The notes: generated by a model not told the origin, from the letters alone. Shown: positions 9,159-19,793, numbered from the stretch's first letter. The stretch is DNA of 64,000 nucleotides from Pseudomonas sp. BN411 (GCF_029871235.1 NZ_SSOM01000026.1:1-64000), one strand, 5' to 3'. Translations and numbers: made by a program.

Positions 9159-10033
9159 TACTCTTGATCCTTCAGCACGTCGGGCAGGAATGCCCGGTGG
9201 AACCCGTTGTAGGCCTTGCTCTGGCCGGGCTTGGCCTTGGCCAGGGGGAAGGCACGGCTGCCCTGGCTGGCGGCGCCGTCGATGCGGATGGTGTTGCCGC
9301 TGATGAAGGCGGCGCCAGGGGAAAGGAGGAATACGATGGCGGCGGCCACTTCGGATTCGCTGCCGATGCGCTTGAGCGGCACGTGCTCGCGCAGGGTGGG
9401 GATGATGGCCTTGAAGGCGCCTTCGTAGGTGTCCATGCCGCTGGAGGCGATCCAGCCGGGTGCCACCGCGTTGACCCGTACTCCCGCGTAGCCCCACTCG
9501 ATGGCTGCGGTCTTGGTGAAGTTCTCCATGCCGGCGCGGGCGGCGCCGGAGTGGCCCATGCCGGGCATGCCGCCCCACATGTCGGCGAGCATGTTGACGA
9601 TGCTGCCGCCCGTCTTGCTCATCGACTGGTTGAATACTTCGCGGGCCACCAGGAAGCCGCCCACCAGGTTGGTGCGAACCACGGTCTCGAAGCCTTTCTG
9701 GCTGATCGAGGCCAGTGGCGCGGGGTACTGGCCGCCGGCGTTGTTGACGAGGTGATGGATCGGCCCGCGCTCGGCCAGCAGGGTGGCGACCATGGCTTTC
9801 ACCGCCTCTTCGTCGCGGATATCGCAGGCCTGCCAGCTGGCGCTGCCGCCGTCCTCGCTGATTTCGCCGGCGGTCTTCTCCAGTTTTTCCGCCTTGCGGC
9901 CAACCAGCACCACATGGGCGCCCAGGGCTGCCAGCTCATGGGCGGTGCAACGGCCGATGCCGCTGCCGCCACCGGTGACCATGATTGTCTGGCCGCTGAA
10001 CAGGCCGGGCTTGAATACCGAGTCGTATGCCAT
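9158..10033 (-). CDS. atuB: Short-chain dehydrogenase/reductase AtuB, enoyl-CoA-reductase-like
   Basis: 291 residues. Rossmann motif GGGSGIG at 21-27 and NNAGGQ at 97-102. Where most SDRs have Tyr-x-x-x-Lys this protein reads HSGAARAG (161-168), with no tyrosine and Arg166 instead of lysine. From memory, that segment and the following LTK...EWG pattern match peroxisomal trans-2-enoyl-CoA reductase (PECR) closely. AtuB is usually described as a citronellol/citronellal dehydrogenase candidate; the active site seen here fits an enoyl-CoA reductase at least as well. Lies 11 bp downstream of atuA. Confidence 0.85.
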   Translation of the reverse strand: MAYDSVFKPGLFSGQTIMVTGGGSGIGRCTAHELAALGAHVVLVGRKAEKLEKTAGEISEDGGSASWQACDIRDEEAVKAMVATLLAERGPIHHLVNNAGGQYPAPLASISQKGFETVVRTNLVGGFLVAREVFNQSMSKTGGSIVNMLADMWGGMPGMGHSGAARAGMENFTKTAAIEWGYAGVRVNAVAPGWIASSGMDTYEGAFKAIIPTLREHVPLKRIGSESEVAAAIVFLLSPGAAFISGNTIRIDGAASQGSRAFPLAKAKPGQSKAYNGFHRAFLPDVLKDQE

Positions 10034-10044
10034 GGGTTGCGTCC

Positions 10045-11832
<1,788 letters not shown>

Positions 11833-11874
11833 TGGAGTATTCCGCAGCACTGTTGGGTGATGGATGGAACACTA

Positions 11875-11935
11875 CCAAGCAAGCGCTTGGTTGAAAAGTG
11901 GGAGCTCAGTTCTTTTCACCCGAGCGCTTGCTTGG
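11875..11935. promoter_or_regulatory. AtuR operator: two 13-bp inverted repeats
   Basis: CCAAGCAAGCGCT at 11875-11887 on the plus strand and the exact same 13-mer on the minus strand at 11923-11935. Between them TGAAAAG (11892-11898) and CTTTTCA (11912-11918) form a second inner inverted pair, so the region is symmetric over 61 bp. AtuR of P. aeruginosa is reported to bind two 13-bp inverted repeats in the atuA-atuR intergenic region, which this matches. The site lies directly upstream of atuA. Confidence 0.88.
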
Positions 11936-12024
11936 GCGGATCACCCGGCATAAATTTCGTTAATCAAGACAGAGACTTGCGGACCATTCTTAAGTTGGAG
12001 TGGCCGACTGCAGTGGGGATTCCA

Positions 12025-12654
12025 ATGAGCCTTGACGACGAAAAAGCCCAAGCGGTGATGCAGGAACTGGTTGCCAGCGGCCAGATCACCGACCCTGAAA
12101 GCGCCCGCGGCAAGCTGCTGCAGACCGCCGCCCACCTGTTCCGCAGCAAGGGCTACGAGCGCACCACGGTGCGCGATCTCGCCAGCGCCGTCGGTATCCA
12201 GTCCGGCAGCATCTTCCATCACTTCAAGAGCAAGGATGAGATCCTCCGCTCGGTGATGGAGGAAACCGTCCTCTACAACACCGCGCTGATGCGTGCCTCC
12301 ATGACGGACGCCGGCGACCTGCGCGAGCGGGTGCTGGCGCTGATCCGCTGCGAGCTGCAATCCATCATGGGCGGTACCGGCGAAGCCATGGCGGTGCTGG
12401 TGTACGAGTGGCGCTCGCTGTCCGAGGAAGGCCAGCACCATATCCTCCAGCTGCGTGAAGCCTATGAGCAACTCTGGCTGGATGTGCTGGGTGAAGCGCG
12501 TGCCGAAGGGTATTTCACTGCCGACCCGTTCATCCTGCGGCGTTTCCTCACCGGCGCGCTGAGCTGGACCACCACCTGGTTCCGCCCGGAGGGTCCGATG
12601 ACGCTTGACCAACTCGCCGAGCAAGCGCTGTCGCTGGTGATCAAGGACGCCTGA
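12025..12654 (+). CDS. atuR: TetR-family repressor of the atu operon
   Basis: 209 residues. N-terminal TetR helix-turn-helix (about residues 28-75: ARGKLLQTAAHLFRSKGYER, then TTVRDLASAVGIQSGSIFHHF), and a ligand-binding C-terminal domain. Divergent from atuA with the operator between them; expected to release DNA on binding an acyl-CoA pathway intermediate. Start taken at ATG 12025. The open frame extends far upstream only because it is antisense to atuA. Confidence 0.9.
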   Translation: MSLDDEKAQAVMQELVASGQITDPESARGKLLQTAAHLFRSKGYERTTVRDLASAVGIQSGSIFHHFKSKDEILRSVMEETVLYNTALMRASMTDAGDLRERVLALIRCELQSIMGGTGEAMAVLVYEWRSLSEEGQHHILQLREAYEQLWLDVLGEARAEGYFTADPFILRRFLTGALSWTTTWFRPEGPMTLDQLAEQALSLVIKDA

Positions 12655-12762
12655 CGGCAAATGTGATGTCCGTCACGTCCCGTTCTGGAGAACGTGGGTA
12701 GTTGCAACGTTAATCACGTACTCTGCGGCGCAGTGCCGTAACTGCAGGGAGCAGCTGTAGAG

Positions 12763-13584
12763 ATGGAAGTTTGCAGGGGGTTGTCCCTGAAGGCGTTGTG
12801 GGTTGCCGTAGTCCTGCTGATTTCAGCGCCTGTGGTGGCGTCGCAGACCGTCCAGGTCGCCGGCGCGCATTTCCCTCCCTATGTGGTCAAGCCTGAGTCG
12901 GCCGAGGCCAGCGGCTTGCTCCTGGACATGCTCGCGGCGCTCAACGCATTGCAGACGGACTACCGCTTCGTCGTGCGTCCTACCGCCATTCCCCGGCGCT
13001 TCCGGGATTTCCAGGAAGGGCGGATCGATCTGGCGGTGTTCGAGAATCCGGACTGGGGTTGGCAAGGCATCCCCGGTGCGCGCATCGACATGGGGCTGGC
13101 CGATGCGGAAATCTTCGTCGCCAAGGCCCAGCCCGGGCGCAGCCAGCATTACTTCGGCAAGCTGGCCGGCAAGCGCCTGGCACTTTACAACGGCTATCAC
13201 TACGGCTTTGCCGGCTTCAATCCCGACCCCGAATTTCTCCAGCGCGAGTTCGACGCGAAGCTCACCTATTCCCACGACAGCAACTTGCGGATGCTGCTGC
13301 GCGAGCGTGCGGATATCGCCCTGGTGACCCGTTCCTATTTCAATGCCTACCTGGAGCGAAACCCGGAGCAGGCGGACAGTTTCCTCGCCAGCGACCGGAT
13401 CGATCAGAGCTACCACCACTACGCCTTGCTGAGACCGGGAGCCCCCATCAGTGCCGAGCAGTTTTCCGCACTGCTGGAGCGGCTGCGCGCCGGAGGCCAG
13501 TTACAGCAGATCTTCGGGCGCTATGGCGTGGTGGTCAGGCCAGCCGCAGCGGGTAGCTCAGCAGCAACAGATGGCAGGAATTGA
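12763..13584 (+). CDS. Periplasmic solute-binding protein, family 3
   Basis: 273 residues. Signal peptide at about 1-27 (hydrophobic core ending APVVASQ). The rest fits the amino-acid-binding SBP_bac_3 fold: VAGAHFPPYV opening strand, a GRIDLAVF segment and a late RADIALVTR segment. No permease or ATPase is adjacent, so it may be an orphan binding protein or sensor. Its 3' end overlaps the convergent CPBP gene by 50 bp. Confidence 0.75.
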   Translation: MEVCRGLSLKALWVAVVLLISAPVVASQTVQVAGAHFPPYVVKPESAEASGLLLDMLAALNALQTDYRFVVRPTAIPRRFRDFQEGRIDLAVFENPDWGWQGIPGARIDMGLADAEIFVAKAQPGRSQHYFGKLAGKRLALYNGYHYGFAGFNPDPEFLQREFDAKLTYSHDSNLRMLLRERADIALVTRSYFNAYLERNPEQADSFLASDRIDQSYHHYALLRPGAPISAEQFSALLERLRAGGQLQQIFGRYGVVVRPAAAGSSAATDGRN

Positions 13585-14296
13585 CCGCCAGGTGCAGGGC
13601 CACCGCCATCGATAGCCGGCCGCTGTAGTGGAAAACCAGCCCGTAGCCCAGGCCGGCCAGCCCCGCGACTAAGGCGAACAGTGGGCTGAACGGCAGGTGG
13701 ACGGCTCCGAAGATCGCCGCCGTGAGCAGCACGCCATTGCGTGCACCGAGCCGGGAGACCAGCGCCGGTTGCAGCAATCCGCGAAATACCAGTTCTTCCG
13801 CCAGCACGGTGACCAGCAGGTTTACCGCCAGCCACTCCCAGACCATCTCCGGCCATTTCGGCTGCCAGCCCACCAGCCCGATCGCAAGCGCCAGCAGTGG
13901 CACCAGCAGCAAGGTGGCGAGGGCGGCGAGCCAGGCGTTGCGCGGCGCAGGCGCAAACGCTCGCAGTGTCGGGCGGCCCAGCCACCAGGCGAGCAGGGTC
14001 ATGCCCACCAGCAGCTTGTCCCAGGAAACACGCAATCCGTAGGGCGGCGCGTCGGGGCTCAGGCGCTGCGGTTCGCCCAGGGGAAATGGGCTGAAGCCCG
14101 GCACCAGGTGGGCGGCGAGGGCGACGGAAGAGAGCAGGGTGACCGGCAGCCAGAGCCGCGCCGGCAACTGCCGATCGGCGAAAACCCAGCCGGCATAGGA
14201 GACGCCTGCCAGCAGGGCGATCACCTGTACGCCGCCCAGCCCTTGGCCAAGGGCAAGGACGATCAGCGGGAACAGCAGTTGCAGGTGGAGCGGCAT
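13535..14296 (-). CDS. CPBP-family intramembrane metalloprotease
   Basis: 253 residues from ATG 14296. A multi-pass membrane protein with the CPBP/Abi glutamyl-protease motifs: EELVFRGLLQ (first motif, Glu-Glu...Arg) and AIFGAVHLPFS (second, with His). The function in bacteria is mostly unknown; homologues process CAAX-like or bacteriocin-related peptides. A longer frame from 14386 would overlap the upstream small gene by 38 bp and adds a polar, non-conserved-looking leader, so the shorter start is chosen. Confidence 0.75.
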   Translation of the reverse strand: MPLHLQLLFPLIVLALGQGLGGVQVIALLAGVSYAGWVFADRQLPARLWLPVTLLSSVALAAHLVPGFSPFPLGEPQRLSPDAPPYGLRVSWDKLLVGMTLLAWWLGRPTLRAFAPAPRNAWLAALATLLLVPLLALAIGLVGWQPKWPEMVWEWLAVNLLVTVLAEELVFRGLLQPALVSRLGARNGVLLTAAIFGAVHLPFSPLFALVAGLAGLGYGLVFHYSGRLSMAVALHLAVNSCHLLLLSYPLRLA

Positions 14297-14348
14297 GACG
14301 CTTCTCAGCGACGCTGCCGCGCTTTGTTGCTCGGGGGAAGGCACGGGG

Positions 14349-14516
14349 TCAGCGGTCCTTGGCTTCCTTGGCATCCATTTCGGCATTGCGCTCGCGGATG
14401 CGTTTGAGCTGCTCTTCGGTCAGCGGCAGTTTCTTCGCCGTGTCGCGCAACAGCATCAGGCTACCGACTATGGAGCCGATGGCCAGGACCAGTATCAGCC
14501 AGGCATACCAGGGCAT
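14349..14516 (-). CDS. Small membrane protein, DUF2897-like
   Basis: 55 residues. One N-terminal membrane helix (YAWLILVLAIGSIVGSLMLL) followed by a charged cytosolic tail (LTEEQLKRIRERNAEMDAKE). It has the look of the DUF2897 family found widely in Pseudomonas. Start ATG 14516 with GGAGA upstream. It immediately precedes the CPBP gene on the same strand. Function unknown. Confidence 0.75.
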   Translation of the reverse strand: MPWYAWLILVLAIGSIVGSLMLLRDTAKKLPLTEEQLKRIRERNAEMDAKEAKDR

Positions 14517-14602
14517 GATGTTCTCCTGCGAAAAGGGGCCACTACTCTATTCGATTGTGCGCGCCTTTCCACGTTCCCGGGAGCCTGCGATTCCCGTGCG
14601 GC

Positions 14603-15076
14603 TCAACGGGCGCTGCAATCGGCAGCGCGCTCGGCCCGGCCTTCCACCAGGCGGGCACGCAGGGTGTCGTAGGTCCAGTTGAACACCAGGGTGTAGGGCA
14701 GGAAGAACAGCAGCAGCCCGATATCCAGCACAAAGGCTTCCACCAGCACGATCGACAGCCACCAGGCCGCCAGCGGAACCAGCACCACGATCAGCCCCAG
14801 CTCGAACAGGACGGCGTGGGTGATGCGCACCGACAAGGTGCGCTGGAAGCCGAAGCGCTGCTGGGCGCGGTCGAACAGGCTGTTGAATGCCATGTTCCAG
14901 AGCATTGCCACGGTGGAGAACATCAGCGTGAGCGCGCCCATGTGCGCCAGCGACTTGCCCAGTACCAGCGACAGCACGGGCGCGGTCAGCAGCACGGCCA
15001 GGCCCTCGAAGGCCAGGGCATGAAAAACCCGCTCCTTGATGGATTTGTTCAGGGCGGCAGTGGTGGTCAGGGTCAT
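14603..15076 (-). CDS. PACE-family efflux transporter
   Basis: 157 residues, four predicted membrane helices arranged as two tandem bacterial-transmembrane-pair units (about 18-62 and 83-140). Matches the AceI-type chlorhexidine/biogenic-amine exporters: RVFHALAFEG near the start and the repeated E...W..N signature (LWNMAFNSLFD, FVFNWTYD-like). Start ATG 15076 behind CAGGAGAG. Divergent from a LysR gene, the same arrangement as aceI/aceR in Acinetobacter. Confidence 0.82.
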   Translation of the reverse strand: MTLTTTAALNKSIKERVFHALAFEGLAVLLTAPVLSLVLGKSLAHMGALTLMFSTVAMLWNMAFNSLFDRAQQRFGFQRTLSVRITHAVLFELGLIVVLVPLAAWWLSIVLVEAFVLDIGLLLFFLPYTLVFNWTYDTLRARLVEGRAERAADCSAR

Positions 15077-15166
15077 GGTGCTCTCCTGGCTCCTGATGAA
15101 GACATGCCCTGTATTCTCATCGGTCGATGGGATAGGGTTAAGTGAGATGCCATCGGGAAAGCCGAT

Positions 15167-16054
15167 ATGAACTACTCCCCTGAATCCCTTGAAGCCTTCG
15201 CCCAGGCAGTCGCCCTCGGCTCCTTCAGTGCCGCCGCGCGCAAGCTGGGCAAGAGCCAGTCCACCGTCAGCGAAGCCATCGCCCGGCTGGAAATCGACCT
15301 TGGGCTGGAACTCTTCGACCGCAGCAGCCGACAGCCGCAGCTGACCGACGCCGGTCGGGCCCTGCTGGGGCGGGTCGATGAGATCCTCGCGGCATCCGAC
15401 CGCTTGCAGCACGCTGCCGCGCAATTGGCTGGCGGGTTGGAGCCACGGGTCAGCCTGGCGCTGTCGGACGCCTACCAGTCGGCGCAGTACGAAGAGCGCC
15501 TGACGGAACTGGATCAGCGCTACCCCGACCTCGAGTTCGAATGCCTGATCGCCGAGCATCACGACGTGATCGAACTGGTCGTACAAGGGCGCGCCACCCT
15601 GGGCCTGCTGGCGGCACAGGGCAGCTACCCGCCGGAGGTGGGCTCGGCGACCGTGGCCGAGCGTGCGGACTTCGGCTTGTTCGCGGCCCGGGAGCACCCG
15701 CTCGCGCAGTTGGCCGATGTACGGGAGAGCGACCTCGCTGGCTGGCGGTTGCTGCGCCTGAATACCGTGGGCGACGCCATGGCCCTGGATGACGGGCTGC
15801 CGTTCAGTGGCGGCCGCTGCTGGTCGGCGCCGAGCTACCTGATGCTGCTGGATATGGCCAGCAACGGTTTCGGCTGGGCAGAGCTGCCGCGCTGGCTGGT
15901 CAGCGGCTACGCCAACGGACGCCTGAAGGAATTGCAGGTGCCCGGCTGGCCGCGCAGTCAGGCTGTGGATGTGGTCTGGTCCCGCCAGCGTCCGCTGGGG
16001 CCGGCGGCGAGTTGGTTGCTGGAGCGCCTGCTGGACCGTCCGGCGGCGCGCTGA
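15167..16054 (+). CDS. LysR-family transcriptional regulator
   Basis: 295 residues. N-terminal winged HTH (LEAFAQAVALGSFSAAARKL, then KSQSTVSEAIARLE) and a LysR substrate-binding domain from about residue 90. Sits 90 bp from and divergent to the PACE efflux gene, and by analogy with AceR probably activates it in response to an amine ligand. Confidence 0.82.
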   Translation: MNYSPESLEAFAQAVALGSFSAAARKLGKSQSTVSEAIARLEIDLGLELFDRSSRQPQLTDAGRALLGRVDEILAASDRLQHAAAQLAGGLEPRVSLALSDAYQSAQYEERLTELDQRYPDLEFECLIAEHHDVIELVVQGRATLGLLAAQGSYPPEVGSATVAERADFGLFAAREHPLAQLADVRESDLAGWRLLRLNTVGDAMALDDGLPFSGGRCWSAPSYLMLLDMASNGFGWAELPRWLVSGYANGRLKELQVPGWPRSQAVDVVWSRQRPLGPAASWLLERLLDRPAAR

Positions 16055-16099
16055 GACCGTTCTGGTAGCCTTGGCCCCGGTAATTCAAGGAGGAAGGAC

Positions 16100-16843
16100 A
16101 TGCAGATTCCCGTCACCATCCAGGCCGGCCTCTGGGGCTGGCTGGCCGCCAGCAGCCTGCTGATCGGCGCCGCCATCGGCTTTTTGGTGAAGCTGCCGCA
16201 GAAGGTGGTGGCCTCGATCATGGCCTATGGCAGCGGCGTGCTGGTCGCCGCCCTCTGCTTCGGCCAGATTCCGGAAGCCGAACGCATCGGCGGTCTCTGG
16301 CCAACCCTGGCGGGCATGCTGGCCGGCGGTGCCGTGTTCGTCCTGGCCAGCCAGTACATCGATCGCCTGGAACGGCACCATCGCGGCAAGAGCAGCAACG
16401 GCGGCAGCGGCATGGTCGCGTTGCTGATCGCCGTCGGCGCCTTTCTCGACGGCATTCCCGAATCCCTCGGCCTGGGGTTGGGGCTGCTGGACGGTGGCGA
16501 GGTCAGCCTGCTGATGCTGGTGGCGATCTTCCTGGCCAACCTGCCCGAGGGCCTGGCCAGCGCGGCCGGGTTGCGCGAGGAGAAGCGCAGCGGCTGGGTG
16601 GTGTTCGCGCTCTGGGGTGTGATCGCGTTGCTGTCCGGACTAGCGGCCATGGCAGGTCCCGGGCTGTTCGCCGACCTTCAGCCCCATTGGCTGGCCTTCG
16701 CCCTGGGTTTCTCGGCGGGGGCGGTGCTCTGCATGCTGGTCGATACCCTGATTCCCGAAGCCTTCGAAAGCACTCACGCCTGGACCGGGCTGATCACACT
16801 GGCGGGGTTCATGACGGCGTTTGCCCTCGATCATCTCGTCTGA
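16100..16843 (+). CDS. ZIP-family metal transporter
   Basis: 247 residues, about seven to eight membrane helices. The two helix motifs with DGIPESLGLG and NLPEGLAS correspond to the metal-site helices IV and V of ZIP transporters, and a short charged loop (ERHHRGKSS) precedes them. ZIP proteins import zinc or other divalent ions. Strong AAGGAGGAAGG ribosome site. It stands alone between a LysR gene and a dispersed repeat. Confidence 0.75.
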   Translation: MQIPVTIQAGLWGWLAASSLLIGAAIGFLVKLPQKVVASIMAYGSGVLVAALCFGQIPEAERIGGLWPTLAGMLAGGAVFVLASQYIDRLERHHRGKSSNGGSGMVALLIAVGAFLDGIPESLGLGLGLLDGGEVSLLMLVAIFLANLPEGLASAAGLREEKRSGWVVFALWGVIALLSGLAAMAGPGLFADLQPHWLAFALGFSAGAVLCMLVDTLIPEAFESTHAWTGLITLAGFMTAFALDHLV

Positions 16844-16983
16844 GAGCCTGCCTACACGCTGCTGCGCGTCTGAAATACTGCGTTGAAAACGGCTTCGAAA
16901 TGCTCATTTACAGCTCGTAGACTCCGCTTTCTCAGCCGTTTTCGCCTTGTCTTTCCATAGCTCGCGAGCGCGTAAACAGGCTC
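16844..16983 (+). repeat. Dispersed 140-bp palindromic repeat, copy A
   Basis: Outer arms GAGCCTG (16844-16850) and CAGGCTC (16977-16983) pair exactly. The core contains GAAATGCTCATTTACAG and CTCCGCTTTCTCAGCCGTTTT. The same core recurs at 28045 (inverted) and 50734. It sits right behind the ZIP gene and upstream of pyrF. Confidence 0.85.
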
Positions 16984-17023
16984 CATGAGGCAGCGGCGCG
17001 CGCCGGCTTCCGCTACAATGCGC

Positions 17024-17029
17024 GCCGTT
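17024..17029 (+). promoter_or_regulatory. Probable -10 element for pyrF
   Basis: TACAAT about 25 bp before the pyrF start; no clear -35 partner, so this is a weak call. Confidence 0.35.
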
Positions 17030-17053
17030 TCCGATTCGTATGAGATTTCCTCC

Positions 17054-17752
17054 ATGTCCGCCTGTCAGACGCCGATCATTGTCGCCCTCGACTTTCCCAC
17101 CCGCGAAGCTGCCCTGCGGCTGGCTGACCAGCTGGATCCCAAGCTGTGCCGGGTCAAGGTGGGCAAGGAGCTGTTCACCAGCTGCGCCGCCGAAATCGTC
17201 TCGACCCTGCGTGACCGGGGCTTCGAGGTCTTCCTCGACCTGAAATTCCACGACATCCCCAACACCACGGCGATGGCGGTGAAGGCTGCTGCCGAGATGG
17301 GTGTGTGGATGGTCAATGTGCACTGCTCCGGCGGTCTGCGCATGATGGCGGCCTGCCGCGAGACCCTGGACAAGTTCAACGGTCCCAAGCCGCTGCTGAT
17401 CGGCGTGACCGTGCTGACCAGCATGGAGCGCGAAGACCTGGCCGGCATTGGCCTCGACATCGAGCCCAAGGAGCAGGTGCTGCGCTTGGCCGGTCTGGCC
17501 GACAAGGCCGGCATGGATGGCCTGGTGTGCTCGGCCCAGGAAGCCACCGACCTCAAGTCCGCCTATCCGCGCCTGCAACTGGTGACGCCGGGTATTCGCC
17601 CGGCCGGCAGCGCCCAGGACGACCAGCGCCGTATCCTCACCCCGCGCCAGGCCCTGGATGCCGGTTCCGACTACCTGGTGATCGGCCGCCCGATCAGCCA
17701 GGCCGCCGACCCGGCCAAGGCGCTGGCCGCAGTCGTCGCCGAACTGGCCTGA
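17054..17752 (+). CDS. pyrF: Orotidine 5'-phosphate decarboxylase
   Basis: 232 residues, the usual size. Catalyses the last step of UMP synthesis. The catalytic Asp-x-Lys-x-x-Asp set is visible in [11 protein letters not shown] (Asp62, Lys64, Asp67), with the N-terminal IVALDFP and C-terminal TPGIRP/VIGRPI phosphate-binding segments. Start ATG 17054; a GC-rich cruciform at 17760-17784 follows the stop. Confidence 0.96.
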   Translation: MSACQTPIIVALDFPTREAALRLADQLDPKLCRVKVGKELFTSCAAEIVSTLRDRGFEVFLDLKFHDIPNTTAMAVKAAAEMGVWMVNVHCSGGLRMMAACRETLDKFNGPKPLLIGVTVLTSMEREDLAGIGLDIEPKEQVLRLAGLADKAGMDGLVCSAQEATDLKSAYPRLQLVTPGIRPAGSAQDDQRRILTPRQALDAGSDYLVIGRPISQAADPAKALAAVVAELA

Positions 17753-17795
17753 CGCCGCTGGCGCGCTGCCCTGGGCAGCGCGCCGTTCGCGCCGA

Positions 17796-18800
17796 TCAGC
17801 GCACCTTCAACACCAGCTTTCCGAAGTTCTCTCCGCTGAACAGCTTGCCCAGGGTTTCCGGGAAGCTTTCCAGCCCCGTTACCACATCTTCCTTGCTCTT
17901 CAATTCGCCACTGGCCAGCCAGCCGGCGATGTCCTTGACCGCCTCGCCGAAGCGCGGCGCGTAATCGAACACCACCATGCCTTCCATGCGCGCGCGGTTG
18001 ACCAGCAGCGCCAGGTAATTGGCCGGACCTTTTACCGCTTCCTTGTTGTTGTACTGGCTGATGGCGCCGCAGATGACGATGCGCGCCTTGCGATTGATGC
18101 GGGTGAGCACGGCATCGAGGATGTCGCCGCCAACGTTGTCGAAGTAGACGTCCACGCCCTTCGGGCATTCGCGCTTGAGGGCGGCGTGGAGGTTCTCGGC
18201 CTTGTAGTCGATGGCGCCATCGAAGCCCAGTTCCTCCACCAGGTAGCGGCACTTGTCGGCACCGCCGGCGATGCCCACTACGCGGCAACCCTTGATCCGT
18301 GCGATCTGCCCGGCAACGCTGCCCACCGCGCCGGCGGCCCCGGAAATGACCACGGTTTCCCCGGCCTTTGGCTGGCCCACGTCGAGCAGGGCGAAGTAGG
18401 CGGTCATGCCGGTCATGCCCAGGGCAGAAAGATAGAGGGGCAGGGGAGCCTGGTTCGGGTTGACCTTGTGGAAGTCGCGCGGCTCGCCCAGGAAGTAGTC
18501 CTGCACGCCCAGCACGCCGCTGATGTGATCGCCCACCTTGAAGTCCGGATGCACGGAGGCCACTACCTTGCCGATGCCCAGCGCGCGCATCACTTCACCG
18601 ATGGCCACCGGGGGGATGTAGGAGCGTGCGTCGTTCATCCAGCCGCGCATGGCCGGGTCCAGGGACAGATAGAGGTTCTCCACCAGCACCTGACCGGAGG
18701 CGGGCTCGCCGACCGGGGTTTCCACGTAGGAGAAGGTCTCCCGGGTGGCCGGGCCTACCGGACGCTGGGCAAGGAGGAACTGGCGATTGAGCGTGGACAT
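17796..18800 (-). CDS. NADP-dependent medium-chain oxidoreductase (CurA/leukotriene-B4-DH-like)
   Basis: 334 residues. Zinc-free medium-chain reductase: AAGAVGSVAGQIA nucleotide-binding segment and GIAGGADKC following it, YFDNVGG near residue 220. Relatives reduce the double bond of alpha,beta-unsaturated ketones and aldehydes (curcumin/dihydrocurcumin reductase, 2-alkenal reductase). Convergent with pyrF and divergent from the SDR gene at 19026. Confidence 0.82.
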   Translation of the reverse strand: MSTLNRQFLLAQRPVGPATRETFSYVETPVGEPASGQVLVENLYLSLDPAMRGWMNDARSYIPPVAIGEVMRALGIGKVVASVHPDFKVGDHISGVLGVQDYFLGEPRDFHKVNPNQAPLPLYLSALGMTGMTAYFALLDVGQPKAGETVVISGAAGAVGSVAGQIARIKGCRVVGIAGGADKCRYLVEELGFDGAIDYKAENLHAALKRECPKGVDVYFDNVGGDILDAVLTRINRKARIVICGAISQYNNKEAVKGPANYLALLVNRARMEGMVVFDYAPRFGEAVKDIAGWLASGELKSKEDVVTGLESFPETLGKLFSGENFGKLVLKVR

Positions 18801-19025
18801 GGCAGGAACTCCAGAAGGGAAAGTTCTGGTGATAGTCGGCCAGCGGGGGCGGGGCAAGTTCGGTGATCGGGCGGAATGTCCCGTCATGGATGGCAATGAT
18901 CTGGTGGCGAGTGTTTCATCAGCGTTCTGGATGGTGTGTTCACCAGAGCCCTGATGATGCTGACGTTGCACACAGGCGACTGAATAGACTTCGCCCCAGT
19001 TTCCACTCCCGTCGAGGATGCACAG
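18801..19025. other. Divergent intergenic region
   Basis: 225 bp between the CurA-like gene and the SDR gene. No ORF, RNA gene or strong palindrome was recognised; presumably it holds the two promoters. Confidence 0.5.
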
Positions 19026-19787
19026 ATGAGCATGAAGTTCTCCGGCCAGGTCGCCCTGGTAACCGGCGCCGCCAACGGTATCGGCCGCGCAACCGCCCAG
19101 GCGTTCGCTGCCGAGGGCCTGAAGGTGGTGGTATCCGATGTGGACGCTGCCGGGGGCGAAGGCACCGTGGAGCTGATCCGCGCCGCTGGCGGCGATGCCG
19201 TGTTCATCCGCTGCAACGTGACCCGTGACGCCGAGGTCAAGGCGCTGATGGAAGGCACCCTGGCCGCCTATGGCCGCCTCGACTATGCCTTCAACAACGC
19301 CGGCATCGAGATTGAAAAGGGCAAGCTGGCCGATGGCGACGAGGCGGAGTTCGACGCCATCATGGGCGTCAACGTGAAGGGCGTATGGCTGTGCATGAAG
19401 CACCAGATCCCGCTGATGCTGGCCCAGGGCGCTGGTGCCATCGTCAACACCGCTTCGGTGGCCGGCCTGGGCGCGGCGCCGAAGATGAGCATCTATGCCG
19501 CGTCCAAGCATGCGGTGATCGGACTGACCAAGTCCGCAGCCGTCGAGTACGCGAAGAAGAAGGTCCGGGTAAATGCCGTATGCCCGGCGGTGATCGACAC
19601 CGATATGTTCCGCCGTGCTTATGAAGCCGACCCGAAGAAGGCCGAGTTCGTCGCCACCATGCACCCGGTGGGGCGCATCGGCAAGGTCGAGGAAATCGCT
19701 GCGGCGGTGCTCTACCTCTGCTGCGATGCGGCTGGCTTCACTACCGGTCATGCCCTGGCGGTGGACGGCGGAGCCACTGCTATCTGA
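19026..19787 (+). CDS. Short-chain dehydrogenase
   Basis: 253 residues. Complete SDR set: TGAANGIGRA at the N-terminus, NNAGIE, catalytic Ser in NTASVAGLG, and YAASKHAV with Tyr and Lys. Likely a glucose-1-dehydrogenase/3-oxoacyl-reductase-type enzyme of unknown substrate. Start ATG 19026; followed by a REP pair and a terminator. Confidence 0.8.
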   Translation: MSMKFSGQVALVTGAANGIGRATAQAFAAEGLKVVVSDVDAAGGEGTVELIRAAGGDAVFIRCNVTRDAEVKALMEGTLAAYGRLDYAFNNAGIEIEKGKLADGDEAEFDAIMGVNVKGVWLCMKHQIPLMLAQGAGAIVNTASVAGLGAAPKMSIYAASKHAVIGLTKSAAVEYAKKKVRVNAVCPAVIDTDMFRRAYEADPKKAEFVATMHPVGRIGKVEEIAAAVLYLCCDAAGFTTGHALAVDGGATAI

Positions 19788-19793
19788 AGAACG

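Noticed and set aside
6426-9167. 913-codon open frame on the plus strand
   Set aside because: It is exactly antisense to atuD and atuC; long antisense frames arise from third-position GC bias. Its composition (Gly/Val/His/Gln rich) is unlike a real protein and it crosses gene gaps.
13535-14386. Longer CPBP protein starting at 14386
   Set aside because: The extra 30 residues are polar and overlap the 55-residue DUF2897-like gene; the start at 14296 begins directly with the first membrane helix.
17760-17784. GGCGCGCTGCCC/GGGCAGCGCGCC palindrome after pyrF as a terminator
   Set aside because: Very stable stem but no T-run on either strand; kept only as a cruciform note in the pyrF entry.
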